DNA from: Actinomycetota bacterium
GTDB taxonomy: Bacteria; Actinomycetota; Actinomycetes; Mycobacteriales; Micromonosporaceae
DNA: 64,000 nt
Assembly (NCBI GenBank): GCA_005885555.1
Contig: VAWN01000024.1
Span: 1-64,000, forward strand
Direction: 5' to 3'
Positions 1 through 11,284 of the stretch are shown piece by piece (positions within the stretch are counted from its first letter, which is position 1; every line of letters starts with the position of its first letter). The notes beneath the pieces are model-generated. The model was not told where the DNA came from. It ran no database searches and saw nothing but the letters and a program-made list of their open reading frames with translations. A program made the translations under genes and the position numbers.

Positions 1-1731
<1,731 letters not shown>

Positions 1732-1764
1732 TTATGTCCTTCTTCTTATGGAACGCCGGTAACG

Positions 1765-4700
1765 TCACACTTCCTCGACCGAAGACGGCTCGCGCCGGCT
1801 CAGGTCGATGCCGAGCTCCTCGGCGGCCCGGAAAACCTCGTCGTCGGTCTCCCGCATCTCCAGGGCCACTCCGTCGCTGGAGAGCACCTCGACGTTGAGG
1901 CACAGCGACTGGAGTTCCTTGAGCAACACCTTGAAGGACTCGGGAATGCCCGGTTCCGGAATGTTTTCGCCCTTGACGATCGCCTCGTACACCTTGACCC
2001 GGCCGAGGACGTCGTCGGACTTGATGGTGAGCAGCTCCTGCAGGGCGTAGGCGGCGCCGTAGGCCTGCATGGCCCAGCACTCCATCTCACCGAACCGCTG
2101 GCCACCGAACTGCGCCTTACCACCCAGCGGCTGCTGCGTGATCATCGAGTAGGGGCCGGTCGACCGCGCGTGGATCTTGTCGTCGACCAGGTGGTTCAGC
2201 TTGAGGATGTAGATGTAACCGATCGCGATCGGGTCCGGCAGCGGCTCGCCGGAGCGGCCGTCGAACAGCTGCGTCTTGCCGCTCGCGCCGATGATCTGGG
2301 TACCGTCGCGGTTGGGCAGGGTCGACTGGAGCAGGCCGGCGATCTCCTCCTCCTTGGCGCCGTCGAAGACCGGCGTGGCGACCTTGGTATCCGGCGTGGA
2401 GTCACCCGCACCGATCGACCGCAGCGCCTTCTTCCAGTCCGTGTTCTCGCCGTCGACCTTCCAGCCGGTCTTGGCCACCCACCCGAGGTGGGTCTCCAGT
2501 ACCTGACCGATGTTCATCCGGCTCGGTACGCCCAGCGGGTTGAGCACGATGTCGACGGGCGTACCGTCGACCAGGAACGGCATGTCCTCGACCGGCAGGA
2601 TCTTGGAGATGACGCCCTTGTTACCGTGCCGGCCGGCGAGCTTGTCACCGTCCTGGATCTTGCGCTTCTGCGCCACGTAGACCCGGACCAGCTCGTTCAC
2701 GCCGGGAGACAGCTCGTCGCCGTCTTCGCGGGAGAACGTCCGGACCCCGATCACGGTGCCCATCTCGCCGTGCGGCACCTTGAGGCTGGTGTCGCGGACC
2801 TCGCGGGCCTTCTCGCCGAAGATCGCGCGCAGCAGCCGCTCCTCCGGGGTCAGCTCGGTCTCGCCCTTGGGCGTCACCTTGCCGACCAGGATGTCGCCCG
2901 GTACCACCTCGGCGCCGATCCGGATGATCCCCCGCTCGTCCAGATCCGCCAGCATCTCCTCGCTGACGTTCGGGATGTCCCGGGTGATCTCCTCCGGCCC
3001 CAGCTTGGTGTCGCGCGCGTCGACCTCGTGCTCCTCGATGTGGATCGAGGTGAGCACGTCGTTCTGCACGAGCCGCTGGGACAGGATGATCGCGTCCTCG
3101 TAGTTGTGCCCCTCCCACGGCATGAACGCCACGAGCAGGTTGCGCCCGAGCGCCATCTCGCCGTCGTCGGTGCACGGTCCGTCCGCGATGACCTGGCCGG
3201 CCTCGACCCGGTCACCCTCGAACACGATCGGCTTCTGGTTGACGCAGGAGCCGGCGTTGGAGCGGCGGAACTTGTGCAGCAGGTACGTGCGGCGGTGGCC
3301 GTCGTCCTGGTGCACGGTGATGTAGTCGGCGCACAGGTCCTCGACCACGCCGCCGACTTCGGCGACGACCACGTCACCGGCGTCGACCGCGGCCCGGTAC
3401 TCCATGCCGGTGCCCACGAGCGGCGCCTCGGCCTTGACCAGCGGTACCGCCTGGCGCTGCATGTTTGCGCCCATCAGTGCCCGGTTGGCGTCGTCGTGCT
3501 CGAGGAACGGGATCATGGCGGTCGCCACCGACACCATCTGCCGCGGCGAGACGTCCATGTAGTCGACCTCGTCCGGCGTGACGTTGTCGACCTCGCCGCC
3601 CTTGCGCCGGACCAGTACCCGGTCCTCGGCGAACCGGCCATCGCTGAGCAGGACCGCGTTGGCCTGCGCGATGACGTGCCGGTCCTCCTCGTCGGCGGTC
3701 AGGTAGTCGATCTGGTCGGTGACCCGGCCGTCGCTGGCCTTCCGGTACGGCGTCTCGATGAACCCGAACGGGTTGACCCGCGCGAACGTCGAGAGCGCAC
3801 CGATCAGGCCGATGTTCGGGCCTTCCGGCGTCTCGATCGGGCACATCCGGCCGTAGTGCGACGGGTGCACGTCACGCACCTCGAAGCCGGCCCGCTCCCG
3901 GGACAGACCGCCCGGCCCCAGCGCCGACAGGCGCCGGCGGTGGGTCAGACCCGCGAGCGGGTTGGTCTGGTCCATGAACTGGGACAGCTGGGAGGTACCG
4001 AAGAACTCCTTGATCGCGGCGACGACCGGGCGGATGTTGATCAGGGTCTGCGGCGTGATGGCCTCGACGTCCTGCGTGGTCATCCGCTCGCGGACCACCC
4101 GCTCCATGCGGGACAGGCCCACCCGGACCTGGTTCTGGATCAGCTCGCCCACAGTGCGCAGGCGCCGGTTGCCGAAGTGGTCGATGTCGTCCGGCTCGTA
4201 CCCCTCCTCGCCGGTGTGCAGCCGGCACAGGTACTCCACCGTCGCGACGATGTCGTCCAGGGTCAGCACGCCCGTGTTGATCGGCAGGTCCAGCTCAAGC
4301 TTCTTGTTGAACTTGTACCGGCCGACCTTGGCGACGTCGTACCGCTTCGGGTTGAAGAACAGGTTGTCCAGCAGGGTCTGGGCGTTCTCCCGGGTCGGCG
4401 GCTCGCCGGGGCGCAGCTTGCGGTAGATGTCGAGCAGCGCCTCGTCCTGGCCGGCGATGTGGTCCTTCTCCAGGGTGGTCATCATCAGCTCGGACCAGCC
4501 GAACTTCTCGCGGATCTGGTCGGCGGTCCAGCCGATCGCCTTGAGCAGGACGGTGACCGCCTGGCGGCGCTTGCGGTCGATGCGTACCCCGACCGTGTCG
4601 CGCTTGTCGATGTCGAACTCCAGCCAGGCACCCCGGCTCGGGATGACCTTGACGCTGGTCAGGTCGCGGTCGGAGGTCTTGTCCGGCTGCTTGTCGAAGT

Positions 4701-5196
4701 ACACGCCCGGCGAGCGGACGAGTTGACTGACCACGGCCCGCTCGGTGCCGTTGATGATGAAGGTGCCCTTGGGCGTCATCATCGGGAAGTCCCCCATGAA
4801 CACCGTCTGGCTCTTGATCTCGCCGGTGGTGTGGTTGGTGAACTCCGCGGTCACGAACAGCGGGGCGCAGTAGGTGAGGTCCTTCTCCTTGCACTCCTCG
4901 ATCGACGCCTTGACCTCGTCAAAGCGCGGCGAGGAGAAGGACAACGACATGGTGCCGGAGAAGTCCTCAATAGGGCTGATTTCGTCGAGAATTTCCGCGA
5001 GCCCCGACCGGGCGTGCGGATCGTCGACCGAACGCGACTGCCACGCCTCGTTGCCCACCAGCCAGTCGAACGACTCGGTCTGGATGGCCAGGAGGTTAGG
5101 CACTTCAAGATGTTCGGTGATCCTGCCGAACGAGATGCGGCGGGGAGCGAAAGCGCTCGACGTACGACTGGTCTTCGCAGGGCGGGAAGCTGCCAA
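1765..5196 (-). CDS. rpoB: RNA polymerase beta subunit
   Basis: Core RNA polymerase subunit, 1,143 residues. I chose the TTG at 5194-5196, giving [20 protein letters not shown], because GGAAGGAC stands 6-7 bases upstream. A longer reading from a TTG at 5227-5229 adds 11 residues and has no ribosome site. The rifampicin region (about 3,900-4,010) reads [20 protein letters not shown], with Asp516, His526 and Ser531 (E. coli numbering) unchanged. The residue at 518 is Thr where many bacteria have Asn. Nothing suggests the resistant second RpoB carried by some actinomycetes. A strong promoter lies about 130 bases upstream. rpoC follows after 36 bases. Confidence 0.98.
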   Translation of the reverse strand: MAASRPAKTSRTSSAFAPRRISFGRITEHLEVPNLLAIQTESFDWLVGNEAWQSRSVDDPHARSGLAEILDEISPIEDFSGTMSLSFSSPRFDEVKASIEECKEKDLTYCAPLFVTAEFTNHTTGEIKSQTVFMGDFPMMTPKGTFIINGTERAVVSQLVRSPGVYFDKQPDKTSDRDLTSVKVIPSRGAWLEFDIDKRDTVGVRIDRKRRQAVTVLLKAIGWTADQIREKFGWSELMMTTLEKDHIAGQDEALLDIYRKLRPGEPPTRENAQTLLDNLFFNPKRYDVAKVGRYKFNKKLELDLPINTGVLTLDDIVATVEYLCRLHTGEEGYEPDDIDHFGNRRLRTVGELIQNQVRVGLSRMERVVRERMTTQDVEAITPQTLINIRPVVAAIKEFFGTSQLSQFMDQTNPLAGLTHRRRLSALGPGGLSRERAGFEVRDVHPSHYGRMCPIETPEGPNIGLIGALSTFARVNPFGFIETPYRKASDGRVTDQIDYLTADEEDRHVIAQANAVLLSDGRFAEDRVLVRRKGGEVDNVTPDEVDYMDVSPRQMVSVATAMIPFLEHDDANRALMGANMQRQAVPLVKAEAPLVGTGMEYRAAVDAGDVVVAEVGGVVEDLCADYITVHQDDGHRRTYLLHKFRRSNAGSCVNQKPIVFEGDRVEAGQVIADGPCTDDGEMALGRNLLVAFMPWEGHNYEDAIILSQRLVQNDVLTSIHIEEHEVDARDTKLGPEEITRDIPNVSEEMLADLDERGIIRIGAEVVPGDILVGKVTPKGETELTPEERLLRAIFGEKAREVRDTSLKVPHGEMGTVIGVRTFSREDGDELSPGVNELVRVYVAQKRKIQDGDKLAGRHGNKGVISKILPVEDMPFLVDGTPVDIVLNPLGVPSRMNIGQVLETHLGWVAKTGWKVDGENTDWKKALRSIGAGDSTPDTKVATPVFDGAKEEEIAGLLQSTLPNRDGTQIIGASGKTQLFDGRSGEPLPDPIAIGYIYILKLNHLVDDKIHARSTGPYSMITQQPLGGKAQFGGQRFGEMECWAMQAYGAAYALQELLTIKSDDVLGRVKVYEAIVKGENIPEPGIPESFKVLLKELQSLCLNVEVLSSDGVALEMRETDDEVFRAAEELGIDLSRREPSSVEEV

Positions 5197-5323
5197 GATG
5201 CGTCCTTCCGAGGACCTGTGGTGCTGCAACGGCCGTTATGCGTGCACTCCGATAGGCCCCTGTTCAACTACCCGAATCGGGCAATCTATACCGGGGCTAG
5301 GTCGGAAGACAGCGCAAACTAGC

Positions 5324-5352
5324 AGTGTAGCCGAAAGGCTAACCGCTGCCAA
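5324..5352 (-). promoter_or_regulatory. rpoB promoter (-35 TTGGCA, 17 bp, -10 TACACT)
   Basis: On the minus strand TTGGCA (5347-5352) is followed after exactly 17 bases by TACACT (5324-5329). This is a near-consensus housekeeping sigma promoter. Transcription would begin near 5317 and give a leader of about 120 bases before rpoB. The same TACACT hexamer appears at 6809-6814, just upstream of the rplJ leader. Confidence 0.7.
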
Positions 5353-5527
5353 GTCACCACCACACGGTCAACCAACGGGTCTCCCGGCGGCCAGAATCCG
5401 GGGCCACGTGTGGCGGTTCTCGTGCATCCGCGGAAGCGTTGCAGACTTAGCGTGCCTGCCCGATGCCGGCCACGTCAAGTGCTCTGTCGGTATCGGTACC
5501 GGTGCGTCTGACCACGCCACAGGCCAG

Positions 5528-5575
5528 GATCTTGGACGCTTGTCTCCCCTGTGAGGGGTACCACCGTCCAAGATC
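5528..5575. repeat. inverted repeat with GATCTTGGACG arms
   Basis: Perfect 11-base arms GATCTTGGACG (5528-5538) and CGTCCAAGATC (5565-5575) enclose an inner CCCC/GGGG stem. The GATCTTGG core recurs at 30679-30758 in another intergenic hairpin. This suggests a dispersed palindromic element rather than a simple terminator. Confidence 0.6.
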
Positions 5576-5590
5576 GCCGGCCCACGCACA

Positions 5591-5623
5591 ATCGCCCCGC
5601 CGCGGGACCCGCGGCGGGGCGAT
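5591..5623 (-). terminator. hairpin after rplL
   Basis: ATCGCCCCGCCGCGGG and its exact complement face each other across one base, so a stem of about 14 bp with a small loop forms 15 bases after the rplL stop. There is no T tract, as is common for actinobacterial terminators. It could attenuate read-through into rpoBC. Confidence 0.65.
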
Positions 5624-5638
5624 CACGAACAGCGGAAC

Positions 5639-6028
5639 CTACTTGAGGGAGACCTTGGCGCCCTCGGCCTCCAGCTTGGCCTTGGCCTTCTCCGCGGCCT
5701 CCTTGTTGACCTTCTCCAGGATCGGCTTGGGCGCCGCCTCGACGGCGTCCTTGGCCTCCTTCAGGCCCAGCCCGGTCAGCTCGCGCACGACCTTGATGAC
5801 CTGGATCTTCTTGCCGCCGTCGGCCTCAAGGACGACATCGAACTCGTCCTGCTCCTCGACCTCCGGCGCAGCCGCGGCCGCACCGCCCGGCGCGGCGGCC
5901 GCGACGGCGACCGGGGCGGCCGCCTTGACGTCGAACGTCTCCTCGAACTGCTTCACGAACTCGGAGAGCTCGATCAGCGTCATCTCCTTGAACGCGTCAA
6001 GGAGTTCGTCGGTGCTCAGCTTCGCCAT
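5639..6028 (-). CDS. rplL: 50S ribosomal protein L7/L12
   Basis: This is the stalk protein that recruits translation factors, 129 residues. The N-terminal dimerisation helices (about 1-50, [20 protein letters not shown]) are followed by an Ala/Gly/Pro hinge (about 55-72). The C-terminal domain carries the conserved stretch [19 protein letters not shown]. Length and order are normal for the family. It lies 36 bases after rplJ in the same operon and is followed by a strong hairpin. Confidence 0.98.
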   Translation of the reverse strand: MAKLSTDELLDAFKEMTLIELSEFVKQFEETFDVKAAAPVAVAAAAPGGAAAAAPEVEEQDEFDVVLEADGGKKIQVIKVVRELTGLGLKEAKDAVEAAPKPILEKVNKEAAEKAKAKLEAEGAKVSLK

Positions 6029-6064
6029 GATGGGTCGGCTTTCCTTTCGGTACAGATTGATAGA

Positions 6065-6616
6065 TCACTCGTCGGCCGGAGCCGACCCACTGTCCTTCTC
6101 GCGCTTGTCCTGCAGAGCCGCCACCGTGCGAACCGCCTGCGCGAGCGGCGCCTGGAACAGGGCCGCGGCCTTGCTCAGGTTGGCCTTCATCGCGCCGGCC
6201 AGCTTCGCCAGCAGCACCTCGCGGGACTCCAGGTCGGCGAGCCTGCCGACCTCGGCCGCGCTGATCGCCTTGCCCTCGAACACGCCGCCCTTGATGATCA
6301 GCAGCGGGTTGGCCTTCGCGAACTCGCGCAGGCTCTTCGCCGCCTCGACGGGGTCGCCGGAGACGAAAGCGAGTGCGGTAGGACCGGTGAACAGTTCGTC
6401 GAGGCCGGCGATGCCGGCGTCCGCCGCGGCCCGCTTCGCGAGCGTGTTCTTGGTGACCGAATAGGTCGTCGTGCGGCCGAGCGAACGGCGCAGGTCGGTG
6501 ATCTGCCGGACGGTCAGCCCGCGGTACTCGGTCAGCACGGTCGCCGACGACGCGCGGAAGTGCTCGGTCAGCTCGGCGACGGCGGTGGCCTTGTCGGCTC
6601 GAACCTTGTCCGCCAT
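6065..6616 (-). CDS. rplJ: 50S ribosomal protein L10
   Basis: L10 anchors the L7/L12 stalk to 23S rRNA and represses its own operon, 183 residues. The start is the ATG at 6614-6616 ([13 protein letters not shown]), directly after GAGAGGAGGGAC. A reading 30 codons longer from TTG at 6706 is rejected because it would translate the structured leader. The C-terminal helix that binds L12 dimers ends in a short acidic tail. It is followed by rplL. Confidence 0.97.
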   Translation of the reverse strand: MADKVRADKATAVAELTEHFRASSATVLTEYRGLTVRQITDLRRSLGRTTTYSVTKNTLAKRAAADAGIAGLDELFTGPTALAFVSGDPVEAAKSLREFAKANPLLIIKGGVFEGKAISAAEVGRLADLESREVLLAKLAGAMKANLSKAAALFQAPLAQAVRTVAALQDKREKDSGSAPADE

Positions 6617-6619
6617 GTC

Positions 6620-6802
6620 CCTCCTCTCGGTGCCTAGGAGCTGGTTGTCCAACGCCCCGACAACGAGAGAAGCCCCGGCGCAGGGGTGCGCGCGGGGCAT
6701 GGCCAAGCCATTCCTGACACATCCTGCGCGGGTCGTCCGCTCGTGGGCGGAGCCTTCGACCAGGGCGAACCCTGGTGACCAGCGGTCTTCGGGTGGATTT
6801 GC
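6620..6802 (-). ncRNA. L10 leader (autoregulatory mRNA structure)
   Basis: About 180 bases upstream of rplJ contain the segments I know from actinobacterial L10 leaders. In order on the minus strand these are AAGACCGCTGGTCACC, a GAAGGCTCCGCC block, CCCGCGCAGGATGT, and a CCCCGCGCGC...GCGCCGGGG stem. The L10 protein, with L12, binds this type of RNA to repress translation. A TACACT hexamer (6809-6814) sits at the right distance for a transcript starting near 6802, but I see no good -35 element. The identification rests on remembered family sequence; a covariance-model search would settle it. Confidence 0.75.
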
Positions 6803-6823
6803 TCGACCAGTGTAACAAGTGCG

Positions 6824-7498
6824 TCAGGCGCGGCTGCGACGCAGCCATCCGTACCCGGCGACGGCCACCGCCGCCCAGGCCAGCGCCCAGACGCTGAGCC
6901 CGCCGACCGCCGCGGCGGTTGCGGTCCCGTCCAGCGTGCGGGCCGTGGACACCAGGGGCGGAGCAAGCCACGGTACCGGTGACCCGCGCAGCCCGATGAC
7001 GAACGCCAGGACCAGGGTGGTGGTCAGCACCGCCGTCGCCCGGCCGGCACTGCCCGAGATGACCCGGCTGCTCCACGCCCCGATCCCGATCGCCGCCGGG
7101 GTCACGATCGCGTGCACCCAGAGTCCGAGGAGTACCCCGGCACCGGCGTCGTTCGTGGTGACCGCGTCGAAGATCCACGGCAGGACGAGCGCGATCAGGA
7201 TCAGCGGTACCGCGGCCAGCACGGCGGCCAGCAGCCCGGCCGTCACCTCGCGGCTACGGGACCCCAGCGCGGTCAGCACCAGCCGGCGCTGACCGTCGGG
7301 TTCGGTGTCCAGCAGCAGCTTCGTCTGCCAGGCCAGGATCGGGAACAGCAGCAGGGCCGAGGTGCCGTACGCCGACGCGGCGCTACTGCGACCGCCGCCG
7401 TACGAAGCGCTGAGCACCACCAGGGCGGCGATCAGCGGCAGGATGAACCGGCCGGACCGGAGGTACCCGAGCAGCCGCATCTTGATCAACGGGATCAC
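6824..7498 (-). CDS. ABC transporter permease, unknown substrate
   Basis: Integral membrane protein of 224 residues starting at GTG (7496-7498), four bases after the ATPase stop, so the two are translationally linked. It starts VIPLIKMRLLGYLRSGRF and has about six hydrophobic segments (roughly residues 15-32, 45-60, 85-108, 120-142, 150-172, 195-215). I do not recognise a substrate-specific family; small two-gene exporters of this size are common in actinobacteria. It lies between rplA and rplJ, and its 3' end is close to the rplJ leader promoter. Confidence 0.75.
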   Translation of the reverse strand: MIPLIKMRLLGYLRSGRFILPLIAALVVLSASYGGGRSSAASAYGTSALLLFPILAWQTKLLLDTEPDGQRRLVLTALGSRSREVTAGLLAAVLAAVPLILIALVLPWIFDAVTTNDAGAGVLLGLWVHAIVTPAAIGIGAWSSRVISGSAGRATAVLTTTLVLAFVIGLRGSPVPWLAPPLVSTARTLDGTATAAAVGGLSVWALAWAAVAVAGYGWLRRSRA

Positions 7499-7502
7499 CG
7501 GG

Positions 7503-8144
7503 TCACGCCTCCGCCTCGCGCTTGTCCTGGCTGCGCTTGCCCGGCCGGACCACGCTGACGACACCGTCGACCACCGCCCACTCGATGACACCGGGCAGGT
7601 GTCCGGTGTCTCCGCTGTGGTCGCTGACCAGTACCGCGCCACCGGCGTCGAGGACCTCGTCGATGATGTCCGGGACGAGTTCACGGGTGTCGATGTCCAG
7701 TCCCTCCCACGGCTCGTCGAGGAGGAGGAGATCCGGGGGTACCAGCAACGCCTGCGCGAGCCCCACCTTCTGCGCGGTGCCCTTGGACAGTGCGGAGAGC
7801 CGCTCGTTGCGCAGCGGGGCGAGGCTGAGCCGGGACAGCCAGCGCTCGACCGCCGCCTGGCCCACACCGCGCAGCCGGGCCATCGTGGACAGGTACCCGG
7901 CGACCGTGAACGGCTGCTCGGTCGGGAACCGTTCCGGTACCCAGCCGATCCGGGCCGGCTGGTCATACACCTCGCCCACCACCGGGCGCAGTACCCCGGC
8001 GAAGAGTGCGAGCAGGGTGGACTTGCCGGCGCCGTTGCCACCGCGGGTCACCACAATGTCGCCGGGTTCGATCCCGACGTTCACTCCACGAAGCACCCAG
8101 GCGCCACGTCGGCTGTATCGGTAGCCAACCTCGTGCAGGCGCAT
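7503..8144 (-). CDS. ABC transporter ATP-binding protein
   Basis: Cytoplasmic ATPase of 213 residues, starting at the ATG at 8142-8144 (MRLHEVGYRYSRRGAWVLRG). The ABC motifs are present: Walker A GGNGAGKST near residue 35, a signature variant LSKGTAQKV, and Walker B LLLLDEP followed by WEGLD. The H-loop region reads VLVSDHSGD. The signature departs from LSGGQ at two positions (K and T). It pairs with the permease four bases downstream. An alternative start eight codons upstream is in frame, but the chosen ATG fits the domain start better. Substrate unknown. Confidence 0.85.
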   Translation of the reverse strand: MRLHEVGYRYSRRGAWVLRGVNVGIEPGDIVVTRGGNGAGKSTLLALFAGVLRPVVGEVYDQPARIGWVPERFPTEQPFTVAGYLSTMARLRGVGQAAVERWLSRLSLAPLRNERLSALSKGTAQKVGLAQALLVPPDLLLLDEPWEGLDIDTRELVPDIIDEVLDAGGAVLVSDHSGDTGHLPGVIEWAVVDGVVSVVRPGKRSQDKREAEA

Positions 8145-8168
8145 GGCGCCTACCCTGCCATACGACAA

Positions 8169-8209
8169 CGGCGCCGGGAACCCGTTGTTTCCGCGGGATC
8201 CCGGCGCCG
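8169..8209 (-). terminator. hairpin after rplA
   Basis: The arms CGGCGCCGGGA (8169-8179) and TCCCGGCGCCG (8199-8209) are perfect over 11 bases with a 19-base loop. The hairpin begins 12 bases after the rplA stop, and probably ends the secE-nusG-rplKA transcript. It separates that transcript from the ABC genes beyond. Confidence 0.7.
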
Positions 8210-8220
8210 GACAGTGGCCG

Positions 8221-8940
8221 TCACGACTCGGCGGTGGCCTCGGCGAGGTTGCGGGTCACGTTGGGGTCGACCGGGATACCCGGACCCATCGTGGTGGTCA
8301 GGAAGATCTTCTTGAGGTACCGGCCCTTGGCGGCCGACGGCTTGGAGCGCAGCACCTCGTCGAGTACGGCGGCGTAGTTCTCGATCAACCGCTCCTCGCT
8401 GAACGAGGCCTTGCCGATGATGAGGTGCAGGTTGGCGTGCTTGTCGACCCGGAAGTTGATCTTTCCGCCCTTGATGTCCTGCACGGCCTTGGTCACGTCC
8501 ATCGTGACGGTACCGGTCTTCGGGTTCGGCATCAGGCCGCGCGGGCCCAGGATCCGCGCGATCCGGCCGATCTTGGCCATCTGGTCGGGCGTGGCGACCG
8601 CCGCGTCGAACTCGAGCCAGCCGCCCTGGATGCGAGCCACCAGCTCGTCGGTACCGACCTCATCGGCACCGGCGTTGACCGCCTCGTCCGCCTTCGCACC
8701 CGCCGCGAAGACGATCACGCGGGCGGTCTTACCGGTACCGTGCGGCAGGTTGACCGTGCCGCGGACCATCTGGTCCGCCTTGCGGGGGTCGACGCCGAGC
8801 CGCATCGCGACCTCGACGGTCGGGTCGAACTTGACGGTGCTGGTCTGCTTGGCGAGCTTGATCGCGTCCAGCGGGCTGTACAGCCGGGACCGGTCGACCT
8901 GCTCAGCCACCTTCCGGTAGTTCTTGCCGTGCTGTGTCAT
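8221..8940 (-). CDS. rplA: 50S ribosomal protein L1
   Basis: L1 forms the mobile stalk at the ribosomal exit site, 239 residues, normal length. The signature [14 protein letters not shown] is present, as are the RNA-binding segments of domain I ([17 protein letters not shown]). It follows rplK by about 50 bases and is followed by a strong hairpin. A typical L1 would also repress rplKA translation, but I did not identify the binding site. Confidence 0.98.
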   Translation of the reverse strand: MTQHGKNYRKVAEQVDRSRLYSPLDAIKLAKQTSTVKFDPTVEVAMRLGVDPRKADQMVRGTVNLPHGTGKTARVIVFAAGAKADEAVNAGADEVGTDELVARIQGGWLEFDAAVATPDQMAKIGRIARILGPRGLMPNPKTGTVTMDVTKAVQDIKGGKINFRVDKHANLHLIIGKASFSEERLIENYAAVLDEVLRSKPSAAKGRYLKKIFLTTTMGPGIPVDPNVTRNLAEATAES

Positions 8941-8990
8941 GTCAACTCCCTGTGGTCATCGAGCGCCGTGCGCTCTCCCACGTGTAGGCG

Positions 8991-9422
8991 TCATTCCTTG
9001 ATCGTGATGCCCATCGACCGGGCGGTGCCGGCGATGATCTTCTCTGCCTGCTCGACGTCGTTGGCGTTCAGGTCGGACATCTTCTTCTCGGCGATCTCGC
9101 GCAGCTGCGCCTTGGTGATCGAGCCGACCTTGTCCTTCTGCGGTACGCCGGAACCCTTCTGCACGCCCGCGGCCTTGATGAGCAGGCGCGCCGCCGGCGG
9201 CGTCTTGAGCACGAACGTGAACGAGCGGTCCTCGTACACGCTGATCTGCGCGGGCACGATGTCGCCGCGCTGGGACTCCGTCTCGGCGTTGTACCGCTTG
9301 ACGAACTCCATGATGTTCACGCCGTGCTGGCCGAGCGCGGGGCCGACCGGCGGCGCCGGCGTGGCCTGGCCCGCCGGCAACTGAAGCGTGAAGGTCTTGA
9401 CGAGCTTCTTCTTCGGAGGCAT
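8991..9422 (-). CDS. rplK: 50S ribosomal protein L11
   Basis: L11 forms the base of the GTPase-associated centre, 143 residues. The N-terminal thiopeptide-binding segment [20 protein letters not shown] is conserved and includes the prolines that contact thiostrepton. The C-terminal rRNA-binding domain ends [11 protein letters not shown]. It lies 38 bases after nusG, in the secE-nusG-rplK-rplA operon. Confidence 0.98.
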   Translation of the reverse strand: MPPKKKLVKTFTLQLPAGQATPAPPVGPALGQHGVNIMEFVKRYNAETESQRGDIVPAQISVYEDRSFTFVLKTPPAARLLIKAAGVQKGSGVPQKDKVGSITKAQLREIAEKKMSDLNANDVEQAEKIIAGTARSMGITIKE

Positions 9423-9460
9423 GGCTGTGTTCGCTGTCTTCCTGGGCTAGTGATGAATGA

Positions 9461-10183
9461 TCAGATCTTGGCGACCTGGTTGAAGTTCAGCTCGACCGGG
9501 GTCTCCCGACCGAAGATCGAGACCAGTACCTTCAGCTTCTGCTGATCGGCGTTGATCTCGCTGATCGTGGCCGGAAGCGAGGCGAAGGCGCCGTCGGTGA
9601 CCGTGACCGAGTCCCCGATCTCGAAGTCGAGTACCTTGACTTCCGGCTTGGCCTTCGACTTCTCCGTGGTCACGGCCGGGGCGAGCCACTTGATGACCTC
9701 GTCGAGGGACAGCGGCGCCGGCCGGTCGGCCCGGTCGGTGGCACCGACGAAGCCGGTCACGCCCGGGGTGTTGCGCACGCACGAGTACGACTCCGGAATG
9801 AGCTCCATCCGGACCAGGATGTACCCGGGGAACACCTTGTTCTGAACGTTGACGCGCTTGCCGCTCTTGTTGACCTCGATCTCTTCCCGGGTCGGTACCT
9901 CGACCTGGAAGATGTAGTCCTCCATGTCCAGGCTGCTGATCCGGGTCTCCAGGTTGGCCTTGACCTTGTTCTCGTACCCGGCGTACGAGTGGACGACATA
10001 CCATTCGCCCGGCGCGAAGCGCAGCGACTGGCGCAGCGCCGCAACCGGGTCCTCGTCCTCGTCGGCGTCGACGGTGGCAACCGCAGCGCTCGGCCGGGCC
10101 GGGTCGGTCGAACCGGCCGGCGCGGTCTCATCGAACTCGGTCCCGTCGTCGGGCGTCCGGGCGGTCTCGTCGTACTCAGGCAC
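9461..10183 (-). CDS. nusG: transcription termination/antitermination factor NusG
   Basis: 240 residues. An acidic, poorly conserved N-terminal extension (about 1-58) precedes the NGN domain ([19 protein letters not shown] onward), which binds RNA polymerase. A KOW domain closes the protein ([19 protein letters not shown]). The N-terminal extension is usual in actinobacteria. It starts 19 bases after secE and leads into rplK. Confidence 0.97.
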   Translation of the reverse strand: MPEYDETARTPDDGTEFDETAPAGSTDPARPSAAVATVDADEDEDPVAALRQSLRFAPGEWYVVHSYAGYENKVKANLETRISSLDMEDYIFQVEVPTREEIEVNKSGKRVNVQNKVFPGYILVRMELIPESYSCVRNTPGVTGFVGATDRADRPAPLSLDEVIKWLAPAVTTEKSKAKPEVKVLDFEIGDSVTVTDGAFASLPATISEINADQQKLKVLVSIFGRETPVELNFNQVAKI

Positions 10184-10202
10184 GCTCTAGCTCTCTCTTT
10201 CC

Positions 10203-10613
10203 TCACTTACCGCCGAAGACCCGCAGCACTGCCCAGGCAAAGGCGGTGTCCAGCAGGGCAACGATCGTCACGATGCAGGCGACGAAGATGACCACGACGG
10301 TCGCATATGTCAGAAGCTCTTTACGGGTCGGCCAGATGACCTTGCGGAGCTCAGCCACCACCTCGCGGATGAACCGTACGAGCCGGCCGAAGATTCCGAC
10401 CCGCTCGTCGCTGCGGACCGCGGTCAGCTTGTCGGTGTCGCTGTCGGCCTTCTTGACCTTGATGGCCGTGCCGCCGCGCCGCCGGCTGACGACCGGCTCG
10501 TCCTCGTCCTCGTCGTCGACCTCGTCCACGACATCGTCGACCGGGTCGTCGACGACCTCGTCGAGTTCCTCGTCCACGGCGTCTCGGCCCCGCCGCCGCT
10601 TGCTCTGCGCCAC
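10203..10613 (-). CDS. secE: preprotein translocase subunit SecE
   Basis: Small membrane subunit of the SecYEG channel, 136 residues, starting at GTG (10611-10613) after GGAAGAGGGCGA. The first 75 residues are a charged, repetitive Asp/Glu/Val linker (VDEELDEVVDDPVDDVVDEV). This is long for a SecE but of a kind seen in actinobacteria. The conserved part follows: RFIREVVAELRKVIWPTRKE and a single membrane helix near residues 105-130. nusG follows after 19 bases. Confidence 0.95.
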   Translation of the reverse strand: MAQSKRRRGRDAVDEELDEVVDDPVDDVVDEVDDEDEDEPVVSRRRGGTAIKVKKADSDTDKLTAVRSDERVGIFGRLVRFIREVVAELRKVIWPTRKELLTYATVVVIFVACIVTIVALLDTAFAWAVLRVFGGK

Positions 10614-10719
10614 TTCGCCCTCTTCCGTGTCGCGGGGTGGTTGGTCACGCGTTGCGCGCTTCCCGGCAGCCGTCCGGCCACGCCGGCGCGGGCGGACACA
10701 ATCCCAGTTTCGTCGGCCG

Positions 10720-10792
10720 CAGGGGCGACAGGACTCGAACCTGCAACCTGCGGTTTTGGAGACCGCTGCGCTGCCAATTGCGCCACACCCCT
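10720..10792 (-). tRNA. tRNA-Trp (CCA)
   Basis: A 73-base cloverleaf on the minus strand. The acceptor AGGGGTG pairs with CGCCCCT, with G as discriminator. The anticodon loop CTCCAAA gives CCA, and the T arm contains GGTTCGAGTCC. CCA is not encoded. It lies between the dehydratase pair and secE, the usual actinobacterial position. Confidence 0.97.
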
Positions 10793-10894
10793 GTGCGGGA
10801 GGCGAGTTTTCCGGCCGCGCTTTTAGCCGGGATTCACTCACCCCACGGGCGACCAGTGTACGGGTAAGCGCGCAGATTTCCCAAGCCGGGCTCG

Positions 10895-11284
10895 TCAGGC
10901 ACGTACCGTTGCCCGGGCCTGGGCCAGCACCTTCTCGCCCTGGCAGGTCGCGGTGAGGTCGAGGACCCGGGCCCCCTCCTCGGTCGTGGACTTCACCACG
11001 CCGGTGACGACCAGCTCGGTACCCTCGTCGGTGTCGGGTACCACGACCGGCCGGGTGAACCGCACCCGGTACTCGATGATCGCGGCCGGGTCGCCCACCC
11101 ACCCGGTGACCGCCCGCGCGACCAGCGCCATCGTGTACATCCCGTGCGCGATCACCCCGGGCAGCCCGACCGACCTGGCGATCCGGTCGCTCCAGTGGAT
11201 CGGGTTGTAGTCGCCGGAGGCGCCCGCATAGCGGACGAGATCGGTACGGGTGATCCGGAACGTACGGGCCGGCAGGTCCATCAT
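10895..11284 (-). CDS. MaoC-type (R)-hydratase, beta subunit (HadB-like)
   Basis: 129-residue hot-dog-fold dehydratase/hydratase. The catalytic motif GDYNPIHWSD with Asp and His is intact (about residues 28-37). The protein continues with LPGVIAHGMYTMALVARAV, typical of MaoC. The start (ATG at 11282-11284, or the adjoining ATG at 11279) overlaps the stop of the upstream partner. In mycobacteria the equivalent genes hadA/hadB lie in this position and dehydrate acyl intermediates. The substrate here is unknown, since nothing in the window points to mycolic acids. Confidence 0.85.
   Translation of the reverse strand: MMDLPARTFRITRTDLVRYAGASGDYNPIHWSDRIARSVGLPGVIAHGMYTMALVARAVTGWVGDPAAIIEYRVRFTRPVVVPDTDEGTELVVTGVVKSTTEEGARVLDLTATCQGEKVLAQARATVRA

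Larger units (their letters stand above)
5197..5638. other. rplL-rpoB intergenic region with promoter and hairpins
   Basis: This stretch of 442 bases holds no gene. In minus-strand order it contains a perfect hairpin just after rplL (5591-5623), a second inverted repeat with GATCTTGGACG arms (5528-5575), about 170 bases without recognisable features, the rpoB promoter (5324-5352) and a leader of about 120 bases with short GC-rich stems. The layout suggests that rplJL transcripts are partly stopped here and that rpoBC also has its own promoter. Confidence 0.7.

Noticed and set aside
5591-5623. Hairpin after rplL as a riboswitch
   Set aside because: A simple perfect stem with minimal loop and no conserved aptamer sequence; terminator or attenuator is enough.
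6616-6706. A 30-codon N-terminal extension of L10
   Set aside because: It would translate the structured L10 leader, and the ATG at 6614-6616 has a strong AGGAGG-type site and the family start.
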